A stretch of DNA of 64,000 bases from Cordia subcordata. Its lineage: Eukaryota > Streptophyta > Magnoliopsida > Boraginales > Cordiaceae. Below are positions 48,300 through 59,614 of this stretch, piece after piece. Both the position numbers and the translations under genes were made by a program. Position 1 is the first letter of the stretch. Every line of letters starts with the position of its first letter. The stretch covers positions 6,463,001 through 6,527,000 of the forward strand of contig JAPTOF010000024.1 in assembly GCA_028554755.1 (NCBI GenBank), in the 5' to 3' direction. The notes under the pieces were generated by a model. The model saw only the letters and a list, made by a program, of their open reading frames with translations. It was not told the DNA's origin and ran no database searches.

Positions 48300-50340
48300 A
48301 CACCCCCAAACCTTCTCATTGCTTGTCCTTAAGCAAGACCAAACCTAAGTTTATCTCCAAGTTGCTAAAAAGGATTGCCAAAAGTATTGACTTGCTATCT
48401 CTTCGATTCTAAGGGAGTATGAAGGGGTCATTCCTTTTGTGTAAGGGGTCTCCAAGCCTTTTTCGGATCCTTCTTTTAAGCATGATGGTTCTCACACCTT
48501 TTCTTACCAAGTTGCTAGAATTACCACAAACCTTGGATTCTAACTCACGCATCTAGGATATTGATACTTCGTGTCCCTATCAACTAACATGGCCTCTCAA
48601 CATGCACTTAGCCCAAAGATACAATCAAAAGAAAAAAATATATCACAATGGCTCATATCTTGACGTAAGAACCTTATTCACAACACAACGAAATAACAAA
48701 AGAAAACACTTGCATCAAATTGACACTGTGTCACTTGACACTTGTTCCACATACTTCACTTTTCAATTTTTTCTTGCCTTTTCGATTTTTCACATTTTTC
48801 ATTTTTTCCCATTCTTTTCAAACTTTTGCACTTTTTTTTCCACATTTTGTAGTTTTCCATGTTTTTGGATTTTTTCCTCAAAAGGAAAGGGATTAAGGCA
48901 CACTAAAAGAACCAATCAAGGGAGGGGCACTCATATTAACAAACCTTAAAACCACTTTTTCCAACTGAGTTATGGGGCAACTACAAGGTGTATTCTTAGA
49001 AGTGCTTACTCCTCACAGCTTTCAAAAGGATTCTCTTCAAAGTCTTTATTCTCCATCCACTTCATTCACTCCCCACAATACAATCTCATCTTCTCCAATC
49101 AATTAAGTTAATAACAAGAGTCAACACTTCAATCAACATAAAGATAAACGACTCTATATGCATAAAAATTGAAAAAAATTTACTATTTTTAAGAAAATAA
49201 TGCAAATCTACCTTAAAGGAAGCATAAAAACAAGACCAAACTTCTATACCCTTAAGCCTAAACTTTGCTTATCCTCAAACAAATAAAATAGAACCACACA
49301 ACAAGCAAATAAATATCACAAAGCATGTAAATGAGGTGGGGATAGGGTAAATAAGAGGGTAAAAAGTTGAGAAAGGATAGATACAACCTTGTGTAACATT
49401 AAACCACGCATGCCATGTTTTGATGATAATGTCTATTAACTTCCTTTGCACCCAATTTCTATGCATCTCAAAAAGATCTTCAAAGGAAATCAATAAACAA
49501 GCGATTAAAGGCTCACAATGGCAAGTATAAATAACAAGGCTATATGTATGAAAAGCAATGGACTCGAGGGAAATAAAATGCAGAGAAAAGAAACAAAAAA
49601 CAAAATGTACTAAAAGAAGCAAAAGCAAAGAATTCATGAACCAAACTCTAACTACCAAACTTCAATGGTGCCTTCTAGTAGTGCTCGATTTTATGCCCCA
49701 AGTCAGGCGGTAATGTTAGGGCTAGTGGTGTTTAAAGTCTTTAGGCACGAATTGCCAAATAAGCAAATCAGTATAGAAAAATATAGCAAATGAATCTAAT
49801 AAAGGAGAAATGCAATAAACACCACACATTCAATGTTGTGTCAAATTAAACTCACGCCCTCAGAATGTATATAGTGGATCATGCTGGGCATCCTCAAAGA
49901 AAAGGAACGATTCAGTAAATGGGAATTTCATGGGATGGACTATAAGAAATGTCACAAGAATACACTATTTTATGCCTAGGTTGAACACTTAAGTTTTTTC
50001 CCTCGACTTCAATTTGCTAATAGCTAACCTAAACACTAACAGAATCCATGGAGAAAATGAAGCATTATCCTCTATATGATTGGAAGTAAGAGGCGCAGAT
50101 GTGGATGCCAAAGAGTAGGAAACACATTCAATGGAGGATCAAGACTACTCTCAGCTAGGGAAGGATCTATACCAATGGTTTCATTAGGCCTGAGAATAGA
50201 TGAGAAAATTGAAGAGGTATTCACTTTACAAAGAGAGACTTTAAAGTTAATTAGTGCAATAATCTTATCAACCACACCAATATCACTCAGGCCAAGAGTG
50301 AATCAAAGGGCTCCTCAACGTAGAAATTAGGAGTGTTAAC
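48300..50340 (-). other. Type D element, 3' internal non-coding part
   Basis: Minus strand: polypurine tract against the LTR (48,300-48,325) and a second polypurine-like copy near 49,240-49,290 (gaggataagcaaagtttagg). The part up to about 49,690 parallels the type B region at 28,797-30,170. From 49,720 to 50,340 no homology was recognised; the open frame at 50,076-50,330 is unassigned. It is cut at 50,340 by the type B element. Confidence 0.6.
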
Positions 50341-52195
50341 TGATGTGTTGTGTTTTTGCGTGTGTTTGAATTGTTATTTGCCTATATTTTAGAGGTGTAT
50401 TGAGCTTAGATTGTAGCATTAGTGTAGCACTTATGCTAGGTATAGGCTAAAGCGTATACAACTGTCCATAGTTGAGTTTAAAAGGTAAATACTATATTAA
50501 TGGCTTGTTTTGGATGTTATAGGTGAGATTGAGGATTGTCTGAAGATCAACAAAGATGGAGATGGTTTGAGCAAGGATTGAAAGCATAATTGAAGATGAA
50601 AAGTGGAAGAAAATCAAGTTTGGAGGCTTTCGGACAAAGGTCAAGACAATTGGAAGCAAAACGAAGCCAAAAGAGAGCAAACTTCTACTACCAGAATACA
50701 GGGCCTTTGGTACCGATGCACCGGTTCACTATTCCGTCAAAAATAGAGAGCAAGCTTCTACTACTAAAATAGAAACCCCTTGGTATCGGTGTTCCAGTAG
50801 TCGTAGAAATTAGCTATATAAGCCCGCTTTTGGCCATTTTGAAAGACAATTAAGAAATATTCTTTCACACCTATCTCCCAAACCCTAATTCCTCTTTCAC
50901 CAACCTCCAACACACATATTCACACATGTTGCACCTAGTTTTAAGCTTATTTGGAGGCATTCAAACACTTGGATCAAAGGCTACTCAAGGATTTTGTACA
51001 AGAATTGCTAGGATGGAAGATGAGTTTTTCTATTCTCTCTTTCTTCCTCTATTATATTTTGTTTGAGTAGATTTGTTTAGTGTGATGACTCTTGTATAAT
51101 GGGTTGATTCTATGCTTCTATATTATGGGATTCAATGGCTTAATGTATATACATATGCTATGTTTTTCTTGTTTCAATGGCTATTACTTAATACACGTCT
51201 ACGTGTTTGATAATATGCCTATGAGAATTGCATATGTATAAATTGAAGTTTTTTTGCTACTAAACACCTCTGATCCATTCTATAATCATGTCTATGTGTT
51301 TATGTGTCGATCTTATGAAATGGGTATTGCTTATATTCATGTCCATGTGTATGTTTGCATGTTTAGTAGTAAATATGACATCAATATTGCGTACATGTTG
51401 GTTCAAAAGTGCTTTTAATGGTGTAATCCGAGCATGACAATCTTTGGTAGTCGAATAGGTCCCTTTATTCGTGAACACCTTGGCTTAGAACATGTATGAT
51501 TGCGTTAATAGATCAAATCCCGCTATTGTGACCCTAGAATGACGAAGCAAAATTAAAGGCTAGTCTAAATCAAGTCTCATTTGGCTTTAAATCCAGCCAA
51601 TAAGTTTCCTAGTAGATTTATTCGACTCTAGTGATACTAGGTCTAGGCTTTAAATCCAGCCAATGATTTAGGTACTAGGGTAGGTTTGTTCTAGGTCACC
51701 TAGGAAGCTAGTTAGTTACTCTTAAGGCCCTAGGTCATAAGGACCACGCCGTAGCTCTAGGAAGTGTCGCCTAGGGACGGACCTACGCCGAGTCCTAGAG
51801 AGAAATTAGGATATTGACTAAGCAACCTAGTAAAAGAGCAATTGATGACTAAGCCATCCATATAATCCCATAATATTGGAATTTAGGATCACCCATTAAC
51901 AAGTAGATGTCACCCTAATCATTTCCATTTATTAGTTCTCTCTAGACAACTTGTCTTTATATTTTCCATTCCCATAGTGTAGTTTTGTTTTCTTTAGTTA
52001 GAGCTCCCGACCATTCAAAAACACCAAAAAAAAGTTAGTTTAAGTTTCCTTTTTGGCATTTTCTAGGACACATACGTAGAATCTATCCCACAATATAGCC
52101 TCCTTGTGGTTCGACACCCGTTCTCGCATACACTACATTGCATCGATTCGTGCGCTTATGGGTCTTTAGAGCTTGCACTCCAGAGACAAACACCA
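50341..52195 (+). repeat. 5' LTR of type B element
   Basis: TGATGTGTTGTG...AACACCA. It matches the LTRs of the deleted type B element at 26,925 and 30,874, in the other orientation. It contains ctttaaatccagccaat twice (near 51,590 and 51,648) and the shared 'taaggaccacgccgtagctc' block. Confidence 0.92.
50815..50822 (+). promoter_or_regulatory. TATA box of type B LTR
   Basis: tatataag about 475 bases into the LTR, at the same relative place as tataaaag in the 28,293 copy and tataaataag in type C. Confidence 0.65.
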
Positions 52196-52201
52196 AGTTC
52201 T

Positions 52202-52219
52202 TGGCGCTATTGCCGAAGA
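52202..52219 (+). other. Primer binding site of type B element, changed
   Basis: tggcgctattgccgaaga differs from tggcgccgttgccgggga at four bases, all C-to-T or G-to-A. It lies six bases after the LTR. Confidence 0.8.
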
Positions 52220-52476
52220 GGCACAGTGGTTTGCATTCTTTGCTTGTGTGTTTTGGTAATTGCTTCTTTTGTTTTTCTTGTTTTTCCTTTATAGTTTGTT
52301 TAGTTTTTGCTTTTCTTGTTTATTGTTTATATTATCTTGCTTTAGTTCTTGTTTATCTATTTCAGCCTTTGCTTTTGTTTTTAGTAGACTTTCTAGTATT
52401 GTGGTTTATTTGCTGTAGTTTGAGGAATATTGAAGTTTTCGGGGGTTGAAGTCGCTGGAGTTAGGATAGTTTGTGC

Positions 52477-53735
52477 ATGCTTCATAGAAGATCCCTTAGA
52501 AATCCCCTAGTTCCTCTTAATCCCGAACCCGATAGAATTGCAAGACACTTTAGGAATTTAGGAGATCTTCTTGAGGAGATGGCTGATCCCAATCATCCTC
52601 CTAATCCTCCTATTCCCCCCAATGAATCCCATTCCACCTCATGATCATCATGGGCATCAAGCCACTTATGGATGAGGAACCTACTCTTAGGTAATTCTTT
52701 CTCCTCGAAGCCTTTGAGCCCAATTTGGCTATTCAAATTCCGAGTTTGAGGGAGACGAACTTCGAGATTAAGCCTAATATATGGGCCATGCTTCTTTCCT
52801 TCTATAGGAGAAGCAATGAGAGTCTTCTAGATCATATCACTGATTTTGTTGAGATGAGTTCCACTCTTCATATCCCTAACGTCTCCCAAGAGGTCATACA
52901 TCTAAGATTGTTTCCTTTCTCTCTTAAGGACAAGGCTAAGGCTTGGTTGCATTCCTTACCTAATAGTTGCATTACTACATGGGCCGAGCTTCAATCTAAG
53001 TTCTTTCAAAAATTTTATCCCATACCCAAGATGGTCGACCTTAGGACCACCATTATGACTTTCTTCCAACATGATTTAGAATCCTTTCATGAGACTTGGA
53101 AAAGGTTCAAAGACCTTCTTAGACAACATCCAAACCACAAGTACGGCAATCATGACCTATTGCAATATTCCTTTTGAGGCTTAAATGAACAAAATAGGAT
53201 ATTGGTCAATGCCGTCTCTGGTGGTGGCTTCTATCTTTTGAGGCTGACCAAGGCATGGGAGAAAATAGAGTTAATGGCTGAAAATTCTTTTCAAAATTTT
53301 GCCATGGAAAGGTCTAGTCGGGGAGACAACAAGGGAAGTGTTAGTAAGCTTGGAGTTTCTTTAGATTTACCGACTAAGATAGAGGCTTTGACGAATAAAT
53401 TAGATCAATTCATCTCATTATCTCTTTCATCTCATGGTCATAAGCCTAGTTCCATAGGTTCTTCTTCTGTCCCTTTAGTTGTTGAGGTGTGTGCATTGTG
53501 TTCCGAGTCGTCTCATGAGACCATAGCTTGCCCTTTAGCATCTCAATTTCCTAAATTCATGAAAGAGCAAGTGTGTGCCACTCAAGGTTATTCTCGTGAT
53601 ATAATCCGTACTCGAACACATATAATCTGGGTTGGAGCGATAACCCAAAATTTTCTTGGAGACAAGGTCAACATGAGTCTAGTTCATATCCCCAGGCCCC
53701 ACCTCAACAGTGACCCTATCCTCAATATCCCCTAG
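52477..53735 (+). pseudogene. Athila-like gag
   Basis: Starts at ATG 52,477 (MLHRRSLRNPLVPLN) and passes a stop near 52,640. The capsid part (52,725-53,177) reads FSLKDKAKAWLHSLP, ITTWAELQSKFFQKF and ETWKRFKDLLRQHP, as in Athila Gag. After a stop at 53,175 it continues ILVNAVSGGGF and IELMAENSFQNFA. A single knuckle CALCSESSHETIAC (C-x2-C-x4-H-x4-C) lies near 53,490-53,530. Gag would form the particle and bind RNA. Two or more stops disable it. Confidence 0.85.
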
Positions 53736-54262
53736 GTTTCTATCATTTTAATCAGCCCCGTCTCACTAGTGCTCCTCAACCTCAAGCTTTACCTGCTCCT
53801 TCTAGTAGCCAACCCCCTAGTAATGACATGATGAAGATAATACAGTTCATTCAGAACCAATAACAGGAATTGTCAGAAAATAGGTAGCAAACGGCAAGGT
53901 TTAAGGCATAGTTAGGACAGATTGCTAGTTAGTTGAGCGCTAGAGACCCCGAGAAATTGCCTTCTCAAAGGGAGGTGAAACCTAAAGCCCAGTCCTATTC
54001 CTCTATTGATACCACTTACCCCTCTCAGGCCCAGGCTAAGGCTGTCACCACTCTTGGGAGCGGTAGGGTAGTGGATAATAGGGTAGGAGTTGACTTTGCA
54101 GTGCCTGCACCTAGTGGTCCTTCTAAGTCCAAAGCACCACATAGTAGCCCTATTGAGGGAAATTCTAGAGAGATTGAGATAGATGAGCCCATTAGAGACC
54201 ACAGAGAGAGTAGTATTTTCCGCCCACATTGAGAGGGAAAAGAGCCTATTGATGATTCCCAT
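53736..54262 (+). pseudogene. Gag-protease linker, broken
   Basis: A hydrophilic, Pro/Ser-rich linker (frame 53,933-54,232: KLPSQREVKPKAQ, STYPSQAQAKAV in part) with stops. Athila polyproteins have a similar low-complexity stretch before the protease. Confidence 0.5.
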
Positions 54263-54963
54263 GTGTCTAGAGATCTTGCACTTAGAGTTCCCTTCCCATC
54301 CACCTTAAAGAGGCCTACACCTAGTGAGGATTCTAGGTTTTTCAAGGTTATAGAGCATCTTAAGAACCCTAAGGTCAATATTCCTTTGATAGATGCGATC
54401 ATTTCCATCCCTTCCTATTCTAAGTTCTTTAAGGATCTTTGTACAAGGAAACGTAGGTTATCGAACATTCCTAAAAAGGTGAGTCTTATGGAGAAAATAA
54501 GTAGTATTTGTACTTTGGGCCTCCTGTCCAAGATGAATGACCCCGGAGAATTCACTATTCCTTGCAGGATTAGAGAGACCCAGACTGATCATGCCTTGTT
54601 AAATTTAGGGTCCAGTATGAATCTCATTCCCTAATCCGTCTATCAGCAGCTAGGTTTAGGTGAGTTGTCCCCTACAAATGTTACTGTTCAGCTAGCTGAT
54701 AGGTCCGAGCATAGACTTAGAGGGTGATAGAGGATGTTATGGTCCAGGTAGGTGAGTTCGTGTACCCTGTCGACTTCATAGTGTTAGATATGGATTCGGG
54801 ACTTGACTCTAGACATTCCATTCCCGTTCTATTAGGTCATCCCTTCCTTGCCACCGCAGATGCCATTATTCATTATAGGTCGGGTTTATTAGAGATGAAA
54901 TTTGGGAATTTGAGGTCTACCATGAAGGTTGTCGAGACGGTGAATAGAGCTAGTATAGAATGA
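54263..54963 (+). pseudogene. Athila-like aspartic protease, active-site Asp changed
   Basis: Frames 54,263-54,634 and 54,724-54,963 read IPLIDAIISIPSYSKFFKDL, HALLNLGSSMNLIP, GLGELSPTNVTVQLADRS, VIEDVMVQVGEFVYPVDFIV and IPVLLGHPFLATADAII. This is the retropepsin of Athila elements. The usual active-site DLG(A/S)S is NLGSS here, so the catalytic Asp is lost (one base change). A stop follows LIP. Confidence 0.85.
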
Positions 54964-55389
54964 GAGGATGGAGAAGAGTGCTTTAAGATTGATGTGATTA
55001 ATTCTTGTGTTGAGGACTTTGTAGAGAGAATATGACCGATAGAGGAGATTTGAGAAAATTTGAGGAATTGATGTCAAAGATTTAGACACCTTAAAGCGGA
55101 AGTGTATAGCCTCTACCTCTATAGTTGAGAGTTCCTTGATTGATAAGTCACTTAAGGTTAATCCTTCTAGTCTTGATTCTAGTGGCATCCCCACTGATGA
55201 TGTTGAGGTTGAGTCCCTCTTGGTTGAGCCTAGCCCTTCTTTAGAGCTCAAACCCCTTCCCGATCATTTGAAGTATGTATTTCTAAGCCCTAGTGAGACC
55301 CTTCCAGTCATTATAGCTTTTGATCTTTCTAGTGAGCATGAGGAGCATCTCTTAGAGGTTCTTAGGAAACATAAGAAGGCTATAGGGTG

Positions 55390-56427
55390 AAAAATTGATG
55401 ATTTGAGAGGTATAGGCCCTTCGGTTTGCATGCATCGTATTTACCTTGATGATGGAGTCATTCCTTCTAAGGAGATGCAAAGGAGGCTAAACCCACACAT
55501 GAGTGAAGTAGTTAAAAAAAAAGATCATTAAGCTTTTATATGCAGGCAGTACTTATCCGATCTCTGATAGTAAGTGGGTCGGCCCGGTTCAAGTTGTCCC
55601 TAAGAAGTCTAGGATCACGGTTGTTGAGACTTATCCCTGCACATACTCCCACGGGGTGGAGAGTTTGTATTGACTATAGGAAGCTTAACTCTAAGCTAGG
55701 AAGGATCATTTCCTATTGCCTTTTCTGGACCAGATCTTAGATAGAGTAGCAAGGCATAGCTTCTATTGTTTTCTAGATGGTTATTCGGATTATAATCAGA
55801 TCCCTGTGTTTCCTGAGGACCAGGAGAAGACCACCTTTACTAGGCCCTATGGCACTTTTGCCTATAAGAGGATGCCTTTCGGTCTACGTAATGCCCCAGC
55901 AACATTCCAGAGATGTATGATGGCCATTTTTAGTTACATGATAGAGAAACATTTAGAGATTTTCATGGATAGTTCTTAGTCTTTGGAAATAGTTCTGATG
56001 AGTGCTTGGGTCATCTCTTTTTAGTCTTAGATCGATGTGTGGAGAAGAATCTAGTGTTGAGTTGATGGTCATTTTTAGTTACATGATAGAGAAGCATTTA
56101 GAGATTTTCATGGATGACTTCTTAGTCTTTGGAGATAGTTTTGATGAGTGCTTGGGTCATCTATCTTTAGTCTTAGATTGACGTGTAGAAAAGAATCTAG
56201 TGTTGAGTTGGGAGAAATCCTACTTCATTGTACAACGAGGAATAATGTTGGGTCATATTGTCTCATCTAGTGGAATTCAAGTTAACCCAGCTAAGGTAGA
56301 ATTAATTGAAATGTTGCCTATCCCTAAGTGTGTCAAGGATGTTAAATCTTTTCTACGGCATGCAGGATTCTACAGTAGATTCATTAAGATTTTAGTCATA
56401 TTGCACGTCCCTTGTGTAGGCTCTTAG
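55390..56427 (+). pseudogene. Athila-like reverse transcriptase with internal duplication
   Basis: The frames read YPISDSKWVGPVQVVPKKS, PLPFLDQILDRVARHSFYCF, LDGYSDYNQIPVFPEDQEKT, TFAYKRMPFGLRNAPATFQR and CMMAIFSYMIEKHLEIFMD. The RT catalytic segment appears twice because of a 145-base tandem duplication: unit 1 reads FMDSS (active DD lost) and unit 2 keeps FMDDF. Further on comes GIMLGHIVSSSGIQVNPAKV and the thumb. It is also frameshifted near 55,510 and 55,630. Confidence 0.88.
55919..56208 (+). repeat. 145-bp tandem duplication across the RT active site
   Basis: Unit 1 is 55,919-56,063 and unit 2 is 56,064-56,208. Both open gatggccattttt or gatggtcattttt and end gaatctagtgttgagttg. 145 is not a multiple of three, so it shifts the frame. 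Scattered differences show it is not recent. Confidence 0.9.
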
Positions 56428-57052
56428 CACAAGATGTCCCTTTTGACTTTGATGATGAATGTGTTAGGGCTTTCACTAGGCTTAAATCCTTATTGTATAC
56501 ATCCTCGATTATCCAGCCACCTAACTACAGTCTCTCATTTGAGGTTATATGTGATGCATCCGATTATGCGATAGGAGTTGTTTTAGGTCAAAGGAAGGAT
56601 AAGTTGCCCTATGTTGTATATTATGCTAGCAAGACTCTTGATAAAGCCCAAAAGAACTATACCACCCCGGAAAAAGAGCTTCTAGCAATAGTCTTCTCCC
56701 TTGACAAGTTTAGGTCATACATCCTAGGATCTAAGGTGATTGTTTACACTGATCATTTGGCATTAAAATATTTGTTAGCTAAGAAAGAGTCTATGCCCAT
56801 TTGATTAGGTGGTTGCTCCTCCTTCAAGAGTTTGACATCAAAATACGGGATAAGAAGGGTAGAGAAAATTTAGTTACAGATAGTCTTTCCCATCTTGTTA
56901 GTGAGTCTTCTAGTGATCCATCCCCTTTTTGTGATTCATTTCCTGTCGAGCAATTGTTTGTCGTCTCTCATCACACACCTTGGTTTGCTCACATAGTTAA
57001 CTATCTTGCCACAGGGCGTTCCTTCCCATTAGGAGAAAAAAGAAAGAGATAG
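56412..57052 (+). pseudogene. Athila-like RNase H
   Basis: Frames 56,412-56,804 and 56,801-57,052 read [73 protein letters not shown] and [19 protein letters not shown]. The DAS, E and TDH catalytic residues are present. A one-base shift near 56,803 separates the frames. Confidence 0.88.
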
Positions 57053-58192
57053 ATTCCTAGCACAAGTTAAGCATTTCTTTTAGGAAGATCCTTATCTTTT
57101 TAAAGTGTGTGCGGATCAAATGATTTGCCGGTGTGTGCCCGAGGACGAGTTTGAGAGCATTTTGACCATATGTCATTATGAGGGGCGTGGAGGTCATTTT
57201 AGTGGGAAGAAGACCGCCGCGAAAGTCTTACAATGTGGACTGTTATGGCCCACTCTCTTTAGAGATGCCTAAGAGTATTGCAAAAAGTGTTTTAGATGTC
57301 AACAATCCAGGTCTATCTCTAGGAGAAACATGATGCCTTTATCCCCCATTCTTCCTTATGAATTGTTTGATGTTTGGGGTCTACATTTCATAGGACCATT
57401 TCCACCTTTCTTTGGGTACCAATACATTTTAGTGGACGTTGATTATGTGTCCAAATGGGTTGAGGCAATTCCCACACACACTAATGACCATAGGGTAGTG
57501 GTTAAATTCATTAAGGAGAACATGTTCTCTAGATTTGAAGTACCTAGAGTCTTGATTAGTGATGGGGGTTTGAATTTTCGCCATAGGACTTTAGAGGCCT
57601 TGTTGAGAAGATATTCGGTCACCCACAAGGTAGCTACTCCTTATCACCCATAAACTAGTGGTCAACTAGAGGTGTCCAATAGGGAGATCAAGCACATTTT
57701 AGAGAAAACGGTTAGGCCCGATGAAGAGATTGGTCTATTAGGTTAAATGATGCTTTGTGGGCCTTTCGTACCGCTTTTAAGGCTCCCATTAGTATGTCTT
57801 CATATAGATTGGTTTATAGGAAGGCTTGTCACTTGCCAGTAGAACTAGAGCATATGGCTTATTGGGCAATCAAGACCCTAAATTTTGATTTGGCAAGAAC
57901 AGGTGAGAAGAGAAAGCTAGACCTAGCCGAGTTGGAAGAGCTTAGGTTTGAGGTGCATGAGAACGCCAAACTTTATAAGGATAGGATGAAGAGAATTCAT
58001 AATAAACATATTCTTAAGAAATCATTCTCTCCCTCTGATAAAGTTTGGTTATTTAACTCATGTTTGAAGCTCTTTCCAGGCAAGCTCAAGACAAAATGGG
58101 ATGGTCTATATGAGGTATTGGTTGCCTACCCTTCCGGTGCGGTCAAGATCAAAGACTTGAAGGATGGTCGAGAGTTGGCTGTGAATGGGTAA
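57053..58192 (+). pseudogene. Athila-like integrase, first catalytic Asp changed
   Basis: Zinc-binding region ICHYEGRGGHF and CKKCFRCQQ, then the core: FDVWGLHFIGPFPPFFGYQY, YVSKWVEAIPTH, RFEVPRVLISDGGLNF, VTHKVATPYHP and [14 protein letters not shown], then [20 protein letters not shown] and the C-terminal domain to 58,192. The usual GIDFMGPF is GLHFIGPF, so the first D of the D,D-35-E triad is H; the second D (SDGG) and the E (SNRE) remain. Stops lie at 57,080 and 57,651 with a shift near 57,740. Confidence 0.88.
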
Positions 58193-58969
58193 CGCCTGAA
58201 GCATGCATATGATCCGAGCATGGCTCCTGTGAAAGTTTTAATGCTTCAGGATCCCATATATGGAGGTTGAAGATGAGTTAGTGTTTACCTGGCTGACAGT
58301 ATGGTGGTTAGCGCTACTAGGAGGCAACCTAGGTTCAATTTTGCGATTTTGCACTTATTTTATTTTCCTTTCTTTTATCTTTCTTGCACCCACACCAAAG
58401 TGTTGAATCCCGATCCTTTGTCCTATAAGATACACCATTGCTTATTATTGCAGATGCCAATGCAAGCATGTATAGGCAATAATACTAATCTTGTTTTCTT
58501 TGTGAGTGTTTGTGAATTGTGAGTCACATGATTAGTAGTATGGTGATTTATCATTGGCATGGAAAGCTTTGAAGAAAATGCAAGATTGTATCTATCCTTT
58601 CTCCACTTGTTTCCCATATTTTTACCCCATCCTTGCCACCTTTTCTTGCTTTGTAATGTCAATTTGCTTGTTTAAGTGTTTTTCTCTATTTGCTTGAGGA
58701 TAAGCAAAGTTTAGGTTTGGGGTGTGGGAGTTTGGTTTTCTTGTTATATATCTTGCTTTGGGTAGATTGTTTTATGCGCTTAAAAAGGGTGACAATTTTT
58801 CAATTTTGATGCATATAGAGTCATTCATTTCTTTGTTGATCGTTGTGTTGGCTATTATGATTGACTCTACTGATTTTTGAAGATGAGTTGCATTGGGGGG
58901 AAATAAATAGAGTGGTTTGAAAACTAAGTCTTGGAGGGGATGCCCTTCAAAGTTGTGGGGAGTGGGGAC
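58193..58969 (+). other. Type B 3' non-coding region
   Basis: Contains gcgctactaggaggcaacctag (58,309-58,330, hairpin motif) and ttgcttgaggataagcaaag with tttaggtttggggtgtggg (58,687-58,726). It ends agtggggac at 58,969, where a type A LTR begins. No env-like frame. Confidence 0.75.
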
Positions 58970-59614
58970 TGATGTATTTGTTTTGTGTGTTTATGTATTG
59001 CATGTATATACTTGTTTTGAGGTGTTTTGAGGTGTTTTGAGCTTTATTTAATATATTAGTATAGCATTTAGGTCATACTTATGCATATTAGGGTCTACAC
59101 GTTCATAGTTGAAGTTAGGACTTAAATGCTACACTAATGTACATTTGTTGCTTGTTTAAGGTGTGATTTGGGAAGATAATTGGAGCTTAATTGAGGGTGA
59201 TTGAAGTGTGGAACAAAGCCAAGGGTGTTTTGGACACAAAGGAATGAAGAAAAGTGCTTTTGGAACAAGCTGGAAGAAAGAAGGAGCGACCGAGGCGAAA
59301 CTGAGCGCAACGTGAGCCAAATTCGGATCTTGCAACCTAAAAAGGACATGGACAAATTTTGGATACATTTTAGGGTGCAAAATATGGCTTGGGAGATCCC
59401 CCACGATGATACAAAGCTATAGAAAAAAACGCTGCGCGAATCGGAGCGAAAACGAGCAAGATATGACCATTTTACTATCAAGATCGATTAGCCTCTGTCT
59501 AGGCCGGACGACCAAGCCGGTCGACCGACTAGGTCGACCGGCCGGATCAGAACCTGGGCCAATTTTGGCCAGACGACTTAGGCCTAAAGCCGGTCGACCG
59601 GCTGGGGCCCCGGC
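58970..59614 (+). repeat. Type A LTR, 5' fragment
   Basis: tgatgtatttgttttgtgtg onwards matches the first ~650 bases of the type A LTR. It includes the best-preserved GGTCGACC cluster (59,495-59,605). It ends at the inverted joint at 59,608-59,614. Confidence 0.88.

Larger units (their letters stand above)
50341..58969 (+). mobile_element. Athila-like Ty3/gypsy retrotransposon (type B), dead, 3' LTR missing
   Basis: 5' LTR 50,341-52,195, tRNA-Asp-type primer site, gag, protease, RT, RNase H, integrase and a 3' non-coding region. The protein wording throughout follows the Athila lineage. In place of its own 3' LTR, a type A LTR starts at 58,970. Every gene carries stops or frameshifts and key catalytic residues are changed. 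Athila elements often carry an env-like ORF after pol; none is visible in the 780 bases after integrase. It is the only element here with a full set of retrotransposition genes. Confidence 0.9.

Noticed and set aside
50076..50330. 84-codon frame as a gene
   Set aside because: No homology, no context, and an overlapping antisense frame of similar length; left unassigned inside type D.
58193..58969. Env-like gene after type B integrase
   Set aside because: No frame long enough and no signal peptide or transmembrane helix; the region is non-coding in all B copies.
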